Of a stretch of DNA of 64,000 bases, positions 18,647-27,068 are shown one piece after another. A program made the translations under genes and the position numbers. Every line of letters starts with the position of its first letter. The stretch's first letter is position 1. The DNA comes from Streptomyces sp. RerS4 (GTDB taxonomy: Bacteria > Actinomycetota > Actinomycetes > Streptomycetales > Streptomycetaceae). Below the pieces are notes generated by a model. The model worked only from the letters and a program-made list of their open reading frames with translations, was not told the origin of the DNA and searched no databases. The DNA lies in contig NZ_CP097322.1 in NCBI RefSeq assembly GCF_023515955.1, forward strand, positions 2,296,001-2,360,000. The letters run 5' to 3'.

Positions 18647-19447
18647 ATGGGTCACCAGGGCAGCCGCGGCGAGCGGCGCATCAGTTCCGTGTTCCTCGGG
18701 ATCGTCGCCGTCATGGCGGTCACCGGCTGGGCGGTGTGGACCGGCTACGCGTCGAGTCCGGGCCTCGCGGTGTTCCTCTTCGTCACGGCCGCGTGGATCG
18801 TCTCGCTGTGCCTGCACGAGTACGCGCACGCCCGGACCGCCCTGCACAGCGGTGACCTCTCGGTCGGCGCGAAGGGCTACCTGACGCTGAACCCGCTCAA
18901 GTACACGCACGTGCTGCTCAGCGTCGTGCTCCCGGTGGTCTTCGTGATCCTGGGCGGGCTGGGCCTGCCGGGCGGGGCCGTGTACATCGAGCGCGACCGG
19001 ATCCGGGGGCGTTGGAAGCACAGCCTGATCTCGGCGGCGGGCCCGCTGACGAACGTGGCCTTCGCGATCGTGTGCACGGCGCCGTTCTGGCTGGACGCCC
19101 TGGACGGGGTGCCGTTCGCGTTCCGCTTCGCGCTGGCGTTCCTCGCGCTGCTCCAGGTCTCGGCGGCGATCCTGAACTTCCTGCCGGTGCCGGGCCTGGA
19201 CGGCTACGGGATCATCGAGCCCTGGCTGTCGCACCGGGTGCGGCGCGAGCTGGCGCCGCTGGCCCCGTTCGCGCTGATCGGGGTGTTCGTGCTGCTGTGG
19301 ATCCCGGAGGTCAACGCGTTCTTCTTCGACGCGGTGCGGGGCGTGCTGCGCGGCCTCGGCGTGTCGGACCTGGAGACGTACTGCGGCCGCGCCCTGTACC
19401 GCTTCTGGCAGGACGACGACGGCTTCTGCGCCGTCCCGGTGGACTGA
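18647..19447 (+). CDS. site-2 protease family (M50) membrane metalloprotease
   Basis: A 266-residue membrane protein with the zinc motif HEYAHA (H-E-x-x-H) in its second helix and the second-site motif LPVPGLDGYG, whose Asp completes the metal site. Several hydrophobic helices surround these motifs and no PDZ domain is evident, as in the small group of actinobacterial M50 proteins. It would cleave membrane-embedded substrates such as anti-sigma factors; the substrate is unknown. TAGGTT at 18634-18639 is 7 nt before the ATG, suggesting a leaderless mRNA. It is divergent from the SARP regulator gene with 74 bp between the starts. Confidence 0.9.
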   Translation: MGHQGSRGERRISSVFLGIVAVMAVTGWAVWTGYASSPGLAVFLFVTAAWIVSLCLHEYAHARTALHSGDLSVGAKGYLTLNPLKYTHVLLSVVLPVVFVILGGLGLPGGAVYIERDRIRGRWKHSLISAAGPLTNVAFAIVCTAPFWLDALDGVPFAFRFALAFLALLQVSAAILNFLPVPGLDGYGIIEPWLSHRVRRELAPLAPFALIGVFVLLWIPEVNAFFFDAVRGVLRGLGVSDLETYCGRALYRFWQDDDGFCAVPVD

Positions 19448-19476
19448 CGCGCGGCGCCGCTCTGCGCGTCTGCGCG

Positions 19477-19659
19477 TCAGGCGGTCGTGCGGCCCTTGCG
19501 GGCCTTCTCCTTGCGGATGTAGTACCAGGCCATGTTGGACGTCAGCCCGGCCAGCAGCACCCACACGATCCCGAGGAAGCTTCCCTCCACGAAGGCGATC
19601 ACGGCCGCGGCCACGGCGAGAGCGCAGACGACAAGGGCGAACACGGCAAGGCGGGGCAT
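19477..19659 (-). CDS. small membrane protein
   Basis: A 60-residue protein with two hydrophobic helices (LAVFALVVCALAVAAAVIAF and FLGIVWVLLAGLTSNMAWYY) and a basic tail (RKEKARKGRTTA), giving an N-in, C-in topology. GAGGAG lies about 10 nt before the ATG. No family is recognised with confidence. It is convergent with the site-2 protease gene, separated by a short GC-rich inverted repeat. Confidence 0.7.
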   Translation of the reverse strand: MPRLAVFALVVCALAVAAAVIAFVEGSFLGIVWVLLAGLTSNMAWYYIRKEKARKGRTTA

Positions 19660-19786
19660 CCCGAACAGCTCCTCGGCAACACAAGACGGGGTCGAGCCCC
19701 TCCAGTGTCCCCCATGCCCCGCGTCGTCCCGGCCCGGGGCGCACCGGGACGCGCGGGTCGGGACGCGCGGGCCGACCGCGGCCCGG

Positions 19787-20494
19787 TCAGACGTCCGTGA
19801 GGCGGACGCCCGCGTGGGCCTTGTAGCGGCGGTTCGTGGAGATCAGGTTGGCGACCATCGCCTCGACCTGATGGGCGTTGCGCAGGCGGCCCGCGAAGAC
19901 GCCCCGCATGCCGGGGATGCGGGCGGCGAGGGCCTGGACGAGGTCGGTGTCGGCGCGGGATTCGCCGAGGACCATGACGTCGGTGTCGATCTCCTCGACG
20001 GACTCGTCCTGGAGGAGGACGGCCGAGAGGTGGTGGAAGGCGGCGGTGACGCGCGAGTCCGGGAGCAGTGCGGCGGCCTGCTGGGCGGCGCTGCCCTCCT
20101 CGACCCGGAGGGCGTAGGCGCCCTGCTTGTCGAAGCCGAGCGGGTTGACGCAGTCCACGACGAGCTTGCCCGCGAGGTCCTCGCGCAGCGCTTCGAGGGT
20201 CTTGGCGTGGCCCTCCCACGGCACGGCGATGATCACGATGTCGCTGCGCCGGGCGCACTCGGCGTTGTCGGCTCCCTCCACACCGAGACCCAGTTCCCGG
20301 GCGGCGGCCTCGGCCCGGTCGGCGGCGCGGGAGCCGATGATCACCTTCTGGCCGGCGCGAGCGAGGCGGTAGGCGAGGCCGCGGCCCTGGTCGCCGGTGC
20401 CGCCGAGGACGCCGACGACCAGGCCCGAGACGTCGGGGAGGTCCCAGGGGTCCTTGGCCGGGGGCTTCTGGGTCTTGCTGTCCGAAGAAGTCAT
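19787..20494 (-). CDS. npdG: NADPH-dependent F420 reductase
   Basis: A 235-residue Rossmann-fold oxidoreductase that reduces coenzyme F420 with NADPH (and the reverse). The NADP-binding loop GVLGGTGDQGRGLAYRLA and the discriminating GSRAADRAEAAA are near residue 30-60, followed by IIAVPWEG, VDCVNPLG and the F420-binding AAFHHLSAVLL. It can supply reduced F420 to enzymes such as the LLM oxidoreductase encoded at 58648. The ATG at 20494 lacks a ribosome-binding site; TACCCT lies 7 nt upstream on the minus strand, suggesting a leaderless transcript. Confidence 0.94.
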   Translation of the reverse strand: MTSSDSKTQKPPAKDPWDLPDVSGLVVGVLGGTGDQGRGLAYRLARAGQKVIIGSRAADRAEAAARELGLGVEGADNAECARRSDIVIIAVPWEGHAKTLEALREDLAGKLVVDCVNPLGFDKQGAYALRVEEGSAAQQAAALLPDSRVTAAFHHLSAVLLQDESVEEIDTDVMVLGESRADTDLVQALAARIPGMRGVFAGRLRNAHQVEAMVANLISTNRRYKAHAGVRLTDV

Positions 20495-20611
20495 GGGGGC
20501 GAGGGTACTGCCGGGTAGCTCAGGGTCGAAGGGCGGCGTCGAAGAGCCGGCGGGGCGGGCGACCGCGCGCGGGACGCCCACCGGTCGCCCGGTATGCGGC
20601 AGGATGCCGCC

Positions 20612-21217
20612 ATGGACGCCGTGAGAGTCGCGCTGTTGCGGGAGGTGCTGGCCGGTACGCGGTGGCCGGGTGAGGCGCGGCGCTTCGCCGGGGTGCTGCG
20701 GCGGTCGGTGGCGCCGGCCGGGGGCAACCTGCTGCTGGTGGGCACCGAGGCCTACGAGCCCTGGCACCTGGCGGCGCACCTGGTGGACGAGGCGGCCTGG
20801 TCGGGACTGCCGGAGCTGGCGCCGACGCTGGTACGCCACCACGTGCGGCCCGGCGCGCCCGCGCACCTGGCGGTGGGGCTGAGCCGGCTGGCGGCGGCCC
20901 GGCGCGGGCACACGCTGCTGGTGGTGGCCCCCGAAGAGCCCGGCCCGGGGCTGCTGGAGCGGGTGCACGACGCCCGCCGGGCGGGGGCGACCGTACTGTC
21001 CCTGGACGGCGGGGACCCGGAACTGGGGGCGCTCGCGCACGACGCGCTGTCGGCGCCGCAGGCCACCGCCGAACTGGACCTCGACACGGTGCAGCACCTG
21101 GTCAGCGCGGCCGCCGGGGAGAACACGCCGCCGGTGCGGCGGGGTCGGGGGCGGTTCCGGGACCGGCTGGCACGGCTGGCGGACCAGCTGACCGCCCCGC
21201 CGGCCGACCGCTGGTAG
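20612..21217 (+). CDS. conserved hypothetical protein, alpha/beta, SIS-like
   Basis: A 201-residue soluble protein. Alternating strands and helices ([19 protein letters not shown], then [19 protein letters not shown] and [10 protein letters not shown]) resemble a sugar-isomerase-like fold, but no diagnostic motif was recognised. The ATG at 20612 has GCAGGATG upstream; an ATG at 20594 is also in frame. The C-terminus is basic ([18 protein letters not shown]). Function is unknown; neighbours give no clue. Confidence 0.7.
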   Translation: MDAVRVALLREVLAGTRWPGEARRFAGVLRRSVAPAGGNLLLVGTEAYEPWHLAAHLVDEAAWSGLPELAPTLVRHHVRPGAPAHLAVGLSRLAAARRGHTLLVVAPEEPGPGLLERVHDARRAGATVLSLDGGDPELGALAHDALSAPQATAELDLDTVQHLVSAAAGENTPPVRRGRGRFRDRLARLADQLTAPPADRW

Positions 21218-21257
21218 CCGCGCCGGCGGCCGACCCCGCACCTCGGCCGGACACCCC

Positions 21258-21497
21258 CTACGCCGCGCCCGTGCCCTCGTCTTCCTCGCGGGACTTGTCG
21301 TTCCACTTGGGGTCGTTCTGCCATTCGAGGTTGCGTTCCTCGGCCGTCTCCATGGCGTGGGCGGCCTCCTCGGGCGTCGCGTAGGGGCCGAAACGGTCCT
21401 TCGCCGGACACTCGGGGCCCTCTTCGACCTTCCTGTGCACCAGGCAGTAGTACCACTCGCCGGGTTTGCCCACCTGGCGCTTCTTGAACAGGGCCAT
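21258..21497 (-). CDS. small conserved hypothetical protein
   Basis: A 79-residue hydrophilic protein with an aromatic, Cys-containing core ([18 protein letters not shown]) and then a short repeat-like helix ([20 protein letters not shown]) and an acidic tail. The ATG at 21497 is divergent from map with only 72 bp between starts. The GPYATPEEA segment resembles SPOR or methyltransferase-associated small proteins of Streptomyces, but no family is assigned. Function unknown. Confidence 0.75.
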   Translation of the reverse strand: MALFKKRQVGKPGEWYYCLVHRKVEEGPECPAKDRFGPYATPEEAAHAMETAEERNLEWQNDPKWNDKSREEDEGTGAA

Positions 21498-21569
21498 CGT
21501 CCTCGGGCTCCTCTCGATACCACTCTCTGCCGCCATGCTGCCCCATCCCCGGTCGATACACTCGCTTGC

Positions 21570-22427
21570 ATGTCTGGCCAGTCGCTGCTCGTACCAGGCG
21601 AGCTTTCTCCCGCCCGTTCCGTTCCCGGAAACATCCGCCGTCCCGAGTACGTGGGCAAGCCCGCGCCCACCCCGTACACCGGACCGGAGGTGCAGTCGGC
21701 CGAGACCATCGAGGCGATGCGCATCGCCGGCCGGATCGCCGCCCAGGCGATGGAAGAGGCCGCCAAGCTCATCGCTCCGGGGGTGACCACCGACGAGCTG
21801 GACCGGGTCGCGCACGAGTACATGTGCGACCACGGCGCCTACCCGTCGACGCTGGGCTACCGGGGCTTCCCGAAGTCCCTGTGTTCCTCGCTCAACGAGG
21901 TCATCTGCCACGGGATCCCCGACTCGACCGTCCTGAAGGACGGCGACATCGTGAACCTCGACGTGACCGCGTACATCGGCGGCGTGCACGGCGACAACAA
22001 CGCCACCTACCTGTGCGGTGACGTGGACGAGGAGTCGCGCCTGCTGGTCGAGCGCACCCGCGAGGCGCTGAACCGGGCCATCAAGGCGGTCAAGCCGGGC
22101 CGACAGATCAACGTGATCGGCCGCGTCATCGAGTCGTACGCGAAGCGGTTCGGTTACGGCGTCGTCCGGGACTTCACCGGGCACGGGATCAACTCGTCCT
22201 TCCACTCCGGCCTGATCATCCCGCACTACGACAGCCCGCACGCGACCACCGTGATCGAGCCCGGGATGACGTTCACGATCGAGCCGATGCTCACGCTGGG
22301 CACCCACGAGTACGACATGTGGGACGACGGCTGGACGGTCGTCACGAAGGACCGCAAGCGGACCGCGCAGTTCGAGCACACCCTCGTGGTGACCGACAGC
22401 GGAGCGGAGATCCTCACCCTGCCGTGA
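21570..22427 (+). CDS. map: methionine aminopeptidase, type I
   Basis: A 285-residue cobalt/iron aminopeptidase that removes the initiator Met. Metal ligands are visible in order: Asp in [15 protein letters not shown], the second Asp in HGDNNATY, His in [11 protein letters not shown], Glu in FTIEPMLT and Glu in [11 protein letters not shown] 40-residue N-terminal extension carries the SH3-binding-like PPxxP-free segment seen in actinobacterial MapA (ends [11 protein letters not shown]). TACACT at 21557-21562 lies 7 nt before the ATG with no ribosome-binding site, so a leaderless mRNA is likely. Confidence 0.95.
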   Translation: MSGQSLLVPGELSPARSVPGNIRRPEYVGKPAPTPYTGPEVQSAETIEAMRIAGRIAAQAMEEAAKLIAPGVTTDELDRVAHEYMCDHGAYPSTLGYRGFPKSLCSSLNEVICHGIPDSTVLKDGDIVNLDVTAYIGGVHGDNNATYLCGDVDEESRLLVERTREALNRAIKAVKPGRQINVIGRVIESYAKRFGYGVVRDFTGHGINSSFHSGLIIPHYDSPHATTVIEPGMTFTIEPMLTLGTHEYDMWDDGWTVVTKDRKRTAQFEHTLVVTDSGAEILTLP

Positions 22428-22483
22428 ACCCGTACCGCCGGTGGGGCGGGACCGTTTTTTACCGACAAGACGTCGGGAACACA

Positions 22484-22503
22484 TTGACTTAGGTATGCCT
22501 AAG
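22484..22503 (+). promoter_or_regulatory. iron box overlapping the haem oxygenase promoter
   Basis: CTTAGGTATGCCTAAG at 22488-22503 is a near-perfect dyad (CTTAGG/CCTAAG) of the DmdR/IdeR iron-box type. A -35-like TTGACT at 22484-22489 overlaps its left edge. A metal-loaded DtxR-family repressor binding here would block transcription of the haem oxygenase gene when iron is plentiful. Confidence 0.8.
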
Positions 22504-22565
22504 TAGGAAGATCGGTCGTGGCGGCAGTGTCGCCACGCCGACTCCCCTTCCTCCGGAGGTCCGCC

Positions 22566-23213
22566 TTGGACGCGTTCTCCACGGTCATCCGTGTCGCCTC
22601 GCACGAGCAGCACACCGAAGCCGAGACCTCTACGTTCATGAGCGACCTGCTCGGCGGGCGCCTGGGGGTCGAGGCCTACGCCCGCTACACCGAGCAGCTC
22701 TGGTTCGTCTACCGGGCCCTGGAGGACGGGGCCGACGCCCTGCGCGAGGACCCCGTGGCGGGCCCCTTCATCCGGCCCGAGCTGATGCGCGTCGCCGCGA
22801 TCGAGCGGGACCTCGAACACCTGCGCGGGCCCGACTGGCGCACCTCCCTCACCGCCCTGCCCGCGACGCGGGCGTACGCGGAGCGCGTCGCCGAGTGCGC
22901 GGCGTCCTGGCCGGGCGGATACGTCGCCCACCACTACACCCGCTACCTGGGCGACCTCTCCGGCGGCCAGATCATCCGCGACAAGGCGGAGCGGACCTGG
23001 GGCTTCGCCCGCAAGGGCGACGGCGTGCGGTTCTACGTCTTCGAGGACATCGTCAATCCGGCCGCCTTCAAGCGGACCTACCGCGAGCTGCTCGACGCGA
23101 TCGCCGCCGACGACCTGGAGAAGCAGCGCATCATCGACGAGTGCAAGCGCGCCTTCGACTTCAACGGCGCGGTCTTCCGCGAGTTGGGCGAGGAGTTCCC
23201 GCTCAGCGCATGA
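22566..23213 (+). CDS. hmuO: haem oxygenase (biliverdin-producing)
   Basis: A 215-residue HugZ/HmuO-type haem oxygenase. The proximal haem His is in VASHEQHTEAE near residue 15-18, and the distal-helix motif YLGDLSGGQIIRDKA lies near residue 135. It opens haem to release iron, the last step of the haem uptake pathway encoded at 25477-30113. The start is a TTG at 22566, chosen because GGAGG (22555-22559) is 6 nt upstream; an in-frame GTG further upstream is unlikely. The iron box just before it indicates iron repression. Its 3' end overlaps the convergent PhzF gene by 11 bp. Confidence 0.93.
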   Translation: MDAFSTVIRVASHEQHTEAETSTFMSDLLGGRLGVEAYARYTEQLWFVYRALEDGADALREDPVAGPFIRPELMRVAAIERDLEHLRGPDWRTSLTALPATRAYAERVAECAASWPGGYVAHHYTRYLGDLSGGQIIRDKAERTWGFARKGDGVRFYVFEDIVNPAAFKRTYRELLDAIAADDLEKQRIIDECKRAFDFNGAVFRELGEEFPLSA

Positions 23214-23865
23214 AGCGGACGCGGCCGCCGATCTCGACGGTGCCGTCCGGGTTCGGGGCGGTGAGGATCTGGGAGCCCGCGCCCTGGGTGATGTTGAGGG
23301 CGCGGTTCAGCTGCGCCGTCAGCAGGATCGCCGCCGAACCGGTCGCCTCGTCCTCGGCGACGATCCCGTCGGGGCGGCGGGGGAAGCCCCGGGCGCGGAC
23401 GCGTCCGGCGGCCTCGTCCTCCCAGGCCCAGGCGTACAGCCAGCCCTCGCCGGGCGGCGGGGCGGGCAGCGCGTCGACCTCGGCGACGGACGCGTACCGG
23501 TGGGTGCGCTTCTCGGTGACCCATTCCGGGCGGGCCGTGATCCAGGTGAACTCCCCGTCGTCGCGGGCCCAGACGGAACCGGCCGGGGGCTGGAGTTCCT
23601 CGATGTCGAGCAGCCAGGCGACACCGACGAGCGGGTGCCCGGCGAAGGACATGCGCGTGCCGGGCGTACGGATGTCGACGACCCCGCGCTCGGGGTCGTC
23701 GACGAAGACCGTCTCGCTGTAGCCGAGTTCGGCGGCCAGCGCCTGCCGGGACGCGTCGTCCGGGCAGGTGCGGCCGTCGCGGACGACTCCGAGCAGGTTG
23801 CCGTACCGGCCGTCACCCGCGCAGAAGACCTTGAGCACATCGAGATCGTTCACGCGGGCATTCAA
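23203..23865 (-). CDS. PhzF family isomerase/epimerase
   Basis: A 220-residue PhzF-type protein with the catalytic Glu in GYSETVF near residue 48, GNLLGVV near the start and the second-domain motif EDEATGSAAI, which is the PhzF equivalent of the first-domain loop. It is shorter than typical PhzF proteins (about 260-300 residues), mainly by compaction of the middle. Starts ATG 23865 and GTG 23853 are both possible. Substrate is unknown; a role in phenazine synthesis is not implied because no phz genes are near. Confidence 0.85.
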   Translation of the reverse strand: MNARVNDLDVLKVFCAGDGRYGNLLGVVRDGRTCPDDASRQALAAELGYSETVFVDDPERGVVDIRTPGTRMSFAGHPLVGVAWLLDIEELQPPAGSVWARDDGEFTWITARPEWVTEKRTHRYASVAEVDALPAPPPGEGWLYAWAWEDEAAGRVRARGFPRRPDGIVAEDEATGSAAILLTAQLNRALNITQGAGSQILTAPNPDGTVEIGGRVRFMR

Positions 23866-23886
23866 ACACGGTCACCGCGGGCACGG

Positions 23887-24000
23887 TCAGACCCGGCGTC
23901 GGCGGGCGGCGTACACCGCGCCCGCGCCGGCGGCCACGATCACGCCGGAGGCGCCGAGCAGGGCGCCGGCCGGGAGCTCGGCGCCCGTGGCGGCCAGGTT
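23887..24000 (-). pseudogene. out-of-frame C-terminal cell-wall anchor of the HtaA protein
   Basis: In the frame one base away from the HtaA coding frame, the 37 codons before the TGA at 23887 read NLAATGAELPAG, a hydrophobic helix (about 20 residues) and a final ARRRRV. This is a textbook sortase signal of the LAxTG type with membrane helix and basic tail, exactly where an HtaA protein should end. It is cut off from the HtaA frame by a one-base shift in the Gly-rich linker. Confidence 0.75.
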
Positions 24001-25403
24001 GCCGCCCGCCGCCGCGCCGCCCCGGCCGTGCCGGCGCCGCCGGCGGAGCCGCCGCCCGCGCTGCCGCCCGTACCGCCGCCGCCGGTCGTCCCGGTGCCGC
24101 CGGTCGTCCCGGTGCCGCCGGTGGCGCCGCCCGTGGTGGGCAGGGTGACGTCCTTGTCCACGGCGACCGACAAGTCGAGCGGGTCCATCGGCTTGCCCGG
24201 CTTGTACTGGTCGAGGACGGCGTTGTCGTTGGCGAACACGGTGGAACCCTGCTCGGTGAAGTACGCGGGGACGCCGGTCAGGGCCAGCAGGCCGCCCTTG
24301 GTCTTGTAGTCGGTCTTCGACAGGTCGAGCGTGGCGAAGGGGACGTCCTTGCGGGTGCCCGCCGGCGTCTTCACGTCCAGGGTCAGCGTGCCGGTCTTGC
24401 CGGCGCCGGCGACGCGGATGTTCTCGAAGGTCAGGTCGAGGCCGTGGAGGGTGAACCGGAAGCGCAGGGAGCCCTGGAACGAGGCGTTCAACTTCTGGTT
24501 CCTGACGTCCAGCTCGCCCGCGCCGAAGGCGAAGGCGTAGGTGGCGCCGTCCTTGACGGCGCCACCGCTCGCGGTGATGCCCTTCTCCCCGACGTACGCG
24601 CGGAAGGACTCCTTGACGCCCCAGGTGAGCTTGCCGTTGAGGATCTTCTGCGGGCCGTCGGCGGGGGCGCCGCTCCCGCCGGGCGAGGGGGCCGCGGAGG
24701 TCGACGCCGACGCGGAGGGTGAAGAGGAAGTGGAAGAGGAAGGGGAAGGAGAGGGGGACGTGGACGTCGACGCGGAGGTGGACGGGGACGGGGAGGTGGA
24801 CGGGGAGGGCCGCTCCGGGAACTTCAGGTCCACCGTCAGCTTGTCGCCCGGCTGACCCGCGTACGCGTCGCGGTCGAACAGCGCGGCGAACTCGGGGGTG
24901 AGGGTGGTCGTCAGGTCCTTCATGTTCATCCCGGCGAAGGCCACGTCCGCCAGCGGCACGTTGGGCTTCAGCGTGCCGTTCCTGGTGACGTCGGCCGTCA
25001 GCTTCTTCGTGGCCGTGCTGATGCGGAAGTTCTCCATCTTGACGACGAACCCGTGCCTGGTGCCGTCGAAGACGACCGCGCCCTTGAAGGCCGCCGTCAC
25101 GACGTGCCCGCCGGCCGCGTCGTACTGGCCCGTCGCCTCGCCGAAGCGGAAACCGCCGGGGACCTCGGTGGCGCCGTCCTGCGCGGTGATCGTGCCGATG
25201 CCCTTGACGTACGCGCGCAGGCTCGCCAGGACGCCCCAGTCGAGGGTGCCGCTCAGGACCGGGACGGGGGCCGCGGCCGGCGCCCCGGCGGCCGGCCAGG
25301 CACCCACGGCCGTGGCGGGCAGGACGAACGCGGCGGTGCCGAGGGTGGCGGCGGTGAGGACGGCGGCCGCGAGGACGGCCGGACGACGGACGGGCGAGGA
25401 CAT
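23940..25403 (-). CDS. HtaA-domain haem-binding surface protein, frameshifted before its anchor
   Basis: As read this is 487 residues: a signal peptide (about 1-33, AVLAAAVLTAATLGTAAF), a first HtaA domain (about 50-197, LDWGVLASLRAYV), a Ser/Thr/Pro linker, a second HtaA domain (about 253-400, LTWGVKESFRAYV) and a Gly-rich tail. HtaA domains bind haem at the cell surface using conserved Tyr/His positions. In the last 25 residues the frame turns into Arg/Pro/Ser-rich nonsense (ARRRAATWPPRAP), while the expected LAxTG anchor continues in another frame. Restoring one base near 24001-24030 would give a protein of about 505 residues. CAGGAG precedes the ATG. It follows the second HtaA gene on the same strand and is probably co-transcribed from the iron box at 26969. 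Confidence 0.85.
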   Translation of the reverse strand: MSSPVRRPAVLAAAVLTAATLGTAAFVLPATAVGAWPAAGAPAAAPVPVLSGTLDWGVLASLRAYVKGIGTITAQDGATEVPGGFRFGEATGQYDAAGGHVVTAAFKGAVVFDGTRHGFVVKMENFRISTATKKLTADVTRNGTLKPNVPLADVAFAGMNMKDLTTTLTPEFAALFDRDAYAGQPGDKLTVDLKFPERPSPSTSPSPSTSASTSTSPSPSPSSSTSSSPSASASTSAAPSPGGSGAPADGPQKILNGKLTWGVKESFRAYVGEKGITASGGAVKDGATYAFAFGAGELDVRNQKLNASFQGSLRFRFTLHGLDLTFENIRVAGAGKTGTLTLDVKTPAGTRKDVPFATLDLSKTDYKTKGGLLALTGVPAYFTEQGSTVFANDNAVLDQYKPGKPMDPLDLSVAVDKDVTLPTTGGATGGTGTTGGTGTTGGGGTGGSAGGGSAGGAGTAGAARRRAATWPPRAPSSRPAPCSAPPA

Positions 25404-25423
25404 GGGAGAACTCCTGGAAGACC

Positions 25424-25475
25424 GGGGAGGGAGGAGAGGAGGAGGGAGGGGGGAGGGGGGAGGGGAGGGACGGGG
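25424..25475. repeat. polypurine G-rich tract between the two HtaA genes
   Basis: About 50 bases of the plus strand contain only G and A apart from one C, with many GGG runs (GGGAGGGGGGAGGGG and similar). The transcribed HtaA mRNA would carry the complementary pyrimidine tract. The G-runs meet the pattern for a quadruplex on the template strand. Confidence 0.75.
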
Positions 25476-25476
25476 C

Positions 25477-26910
25477 CTACGAGCCCGAGGCGCCGGAGTC
25501 CGAACCCGCGGCCGTCGCCGTACGGCGCTTGCGCAGGGCCACGAAGCCGACCCCGCCGGCCGCCAGCAGCACGGCCGCGCCGAGGGCGACGTAGAGCCCG
25601 ACGTTCGAGGACTCCCCCGCCGAGGCGGCGGGCGCGGCCACGGCGGCGCCGGACGGCGACGCGGCCGGGGAGGCGGGGGCGGGGGCCGGGGACGCGGTGG
25701 AGCCGAGGTTCGGCAGGGCCGGGAGCCGCGCCGCGCCGTCCAGGGCGACGGCGAGCGAGACGGGGTCCATCTCGGTGCCGGCCTTGTACATGGAGTTGAA
25801 GGCCTGCGCGCCGCCCTCGGTGAGGGTGGCCGGGGCTTCGGTCAGCGTGACGAGCGTGCCCTCGGTCTTCAGCGCCTTGGCGTCGAACGCGACGAGCGGC
25901 ACGGCGCTCTTCGTCCCCTCGGAGCCGTTGGTGACGTCGGCGGTGAGCACACCCCTGCCGTTCTCGACCTTGACGGTGACCTTGGCGAGCGTCAGGTCCA
26001 GATGGGCGCCGGTGAAGCGGACGGTCCCGGCGAACGCGGCGTCGAGCGTGCCTTTCCGGCCGTCGTAGGTGCCCTTGCCCTGCGGGAAGCGGAACAGCGC
26101 GCCGCCGTCCTGGGCGCCTTCGGCGAGGGTCCACTTGCCCTGGCCGACGGAGCCGGTGACGTACTCGCGGAAGGTGCGGCGCACCCCCCAGTCGACGGCG
26201 GCGTCGGCGAAGGCGCCCTCGGCCTGCGGGGTCTGGCCCCCGGGGGCGGGCGTCGTGGCGGGGGCCGTCGAAGGCGGCGCGGCCACCGGGTCCTTGACGT
26301 CGGCCGACAGGGAGACGGGGTCGAGTTGCGCGCCGGCGGCGTAGTAGCCGGCGAAGGCCTTGGCGCCCTGTTCGGTGAGGGTGGCCGGGACGTTGGTGAG
26401 GACGAACGGGCTGCCCGCACCCCTCATCTCGATGCCGCCCAGGCCGAGCGTGGCGAAGGGCACCTGGGACTCGCTGCTGACCGCTCCGGTGTCCTTGGCC
26501 TTGCTGGACACGTCCACGTAGAGGGTGCCGCGTCCGCCGGAGATCTTGACGGTGGGTCGACTGACGGTCATGTCCAGTTCGTTGACCCCGTCGGGCTTCC
26601 GGTGGCCCTGGAAGCTGACGCCGCCGCTGAAGGAGGCGGAGAACTCGCCGGTGTCGGGGGCGTAGGAGCCGTTCGCCGAGTGGAAGCGGAACAGGCTGCC
26701 GCCGACGGTGGCGGCGCCGGCCTTCAGCTGGAAAGAGCCTTTCGCGACAGGACCCGTGACATAACTCTGGAAGGACGATTTGATTCCCCAGTCCAGTCGA
26801 CCACCCTGCACGGTACGGCCCGCCGCGTGAGCGGTGGAGGCCGGCAGCAGCGCCCCGAGCAGGGCCGCCAACAGGGCGACGGCGAACGCACGGGCGGGTC
26901 TTGCGGACAT
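25477..26910 (-). CDS. HtaA-domain haem-binding protein, membrane-anchored
   Basis: A 477-residue protein: signal peptide (FAVALLAALLGALLPASTAHA), HtaA domain 1 (about 33-190, RLDWGIKSSFQSYV), linker, HtaA domain 2 (about 220-385, VDWGVRRTFREYV), an Ala/Pro/Ser-rich spacer and a C-terminal helix (VGLYVALGAAVLLAAGGVGF) followed by RKRR. It should capture haem at the cell surface and pass it to the lipoprotein encoded at 27069. ATG 26910 is preferred because GGAGGGG stands 6-8 nt upstream. It is transcribed away from the haem ABC genes, with an iron box in the 158-bp gap. Confidence 0.93.
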   Translation of the reverse strand: MSARPARAFAVALLAALLGALLPASTAHAAGRTVQGGRLDWGIKSSFQSYVTGPVAKGSFQLKAGAATVGGSLFRFHSANGSYAPDTGEFSASFSGGVSFQGHRKPDGVNELDMTVSRPTVKISGGRGTLYVDVSSKAKDTGAVSSESQVPFATLGLGGIEMRGAGSPFVLTNVPATLTEQGAKAFAGYYAAGAQLDPVSLSADVKDPVAAPPSTAPATTPAPGGQTPQAEGAFADAAVDWGVRRTFREYVTGSVGQGKWTLAEGAQDGGALFRFPQGKGTYDGRKGTLDAAFAGTVRFTGAHLDLTLAKVTVKVENGRGVLTADVTNGSEGTKSAVPLVAFDAKALKTEGTLVTLTEAPATLTEGGAQAFNSMYKAGTEMDPVSLAVALDGAARLPALPNLGSTASPAPAPASPAASPSGAAVAAPAASAGESSNVGLYVALGAAVLLAAGGVGFVALRKRRTATAAGSDSGASGS

Positions 26911-26968
26911 GAAGTCCCCTCCACGGTCGGGCCCTCCCACGGTCTGGTCCCTTCCCAGGCCTGGTGAG

Positions 26969-26987
26969 CAAGGTTAGGCTAACCTAA
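26969..26987. promoter_or_regulatory. iron box between divergent htaA and haem ABC transporter genes
   Basis: The 19-bp site matches the actinobacterial iron box TTAGGTTAGGCTAACCTAA at 17 positions; GGTTAG and CTAACC form a perfect dyad about a central G. It lies 59 bp upstream of the htaA start and about 80 bp upstream of the haem-binding lipoprotein start, so one DmdR/IdeR dimer pair could control both operons. Confidence 0.9.
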
Positions 26988-27068
26988 GCTATCGAAAGTC
27001 GAACGGGAACCCCCGCGTCGGCACAACCTCACCCCACCCCCGCCGGCCCCGGCCGGTCGACCAGGACG

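Noticed and set aside
15336..18884. A 1182-codon frame opposite the SARP regulator
   Set aside because: Composition is biased and lacks any family motif, while the opposite strand encodes a complete multidomain regulator with all expected motifs.
23203..23865. Assignment of the PhzF protein to phenazine biosynthesis
   Set aside because: No other phz genes are near and PhzF-fold proteins have many unrelated roles.
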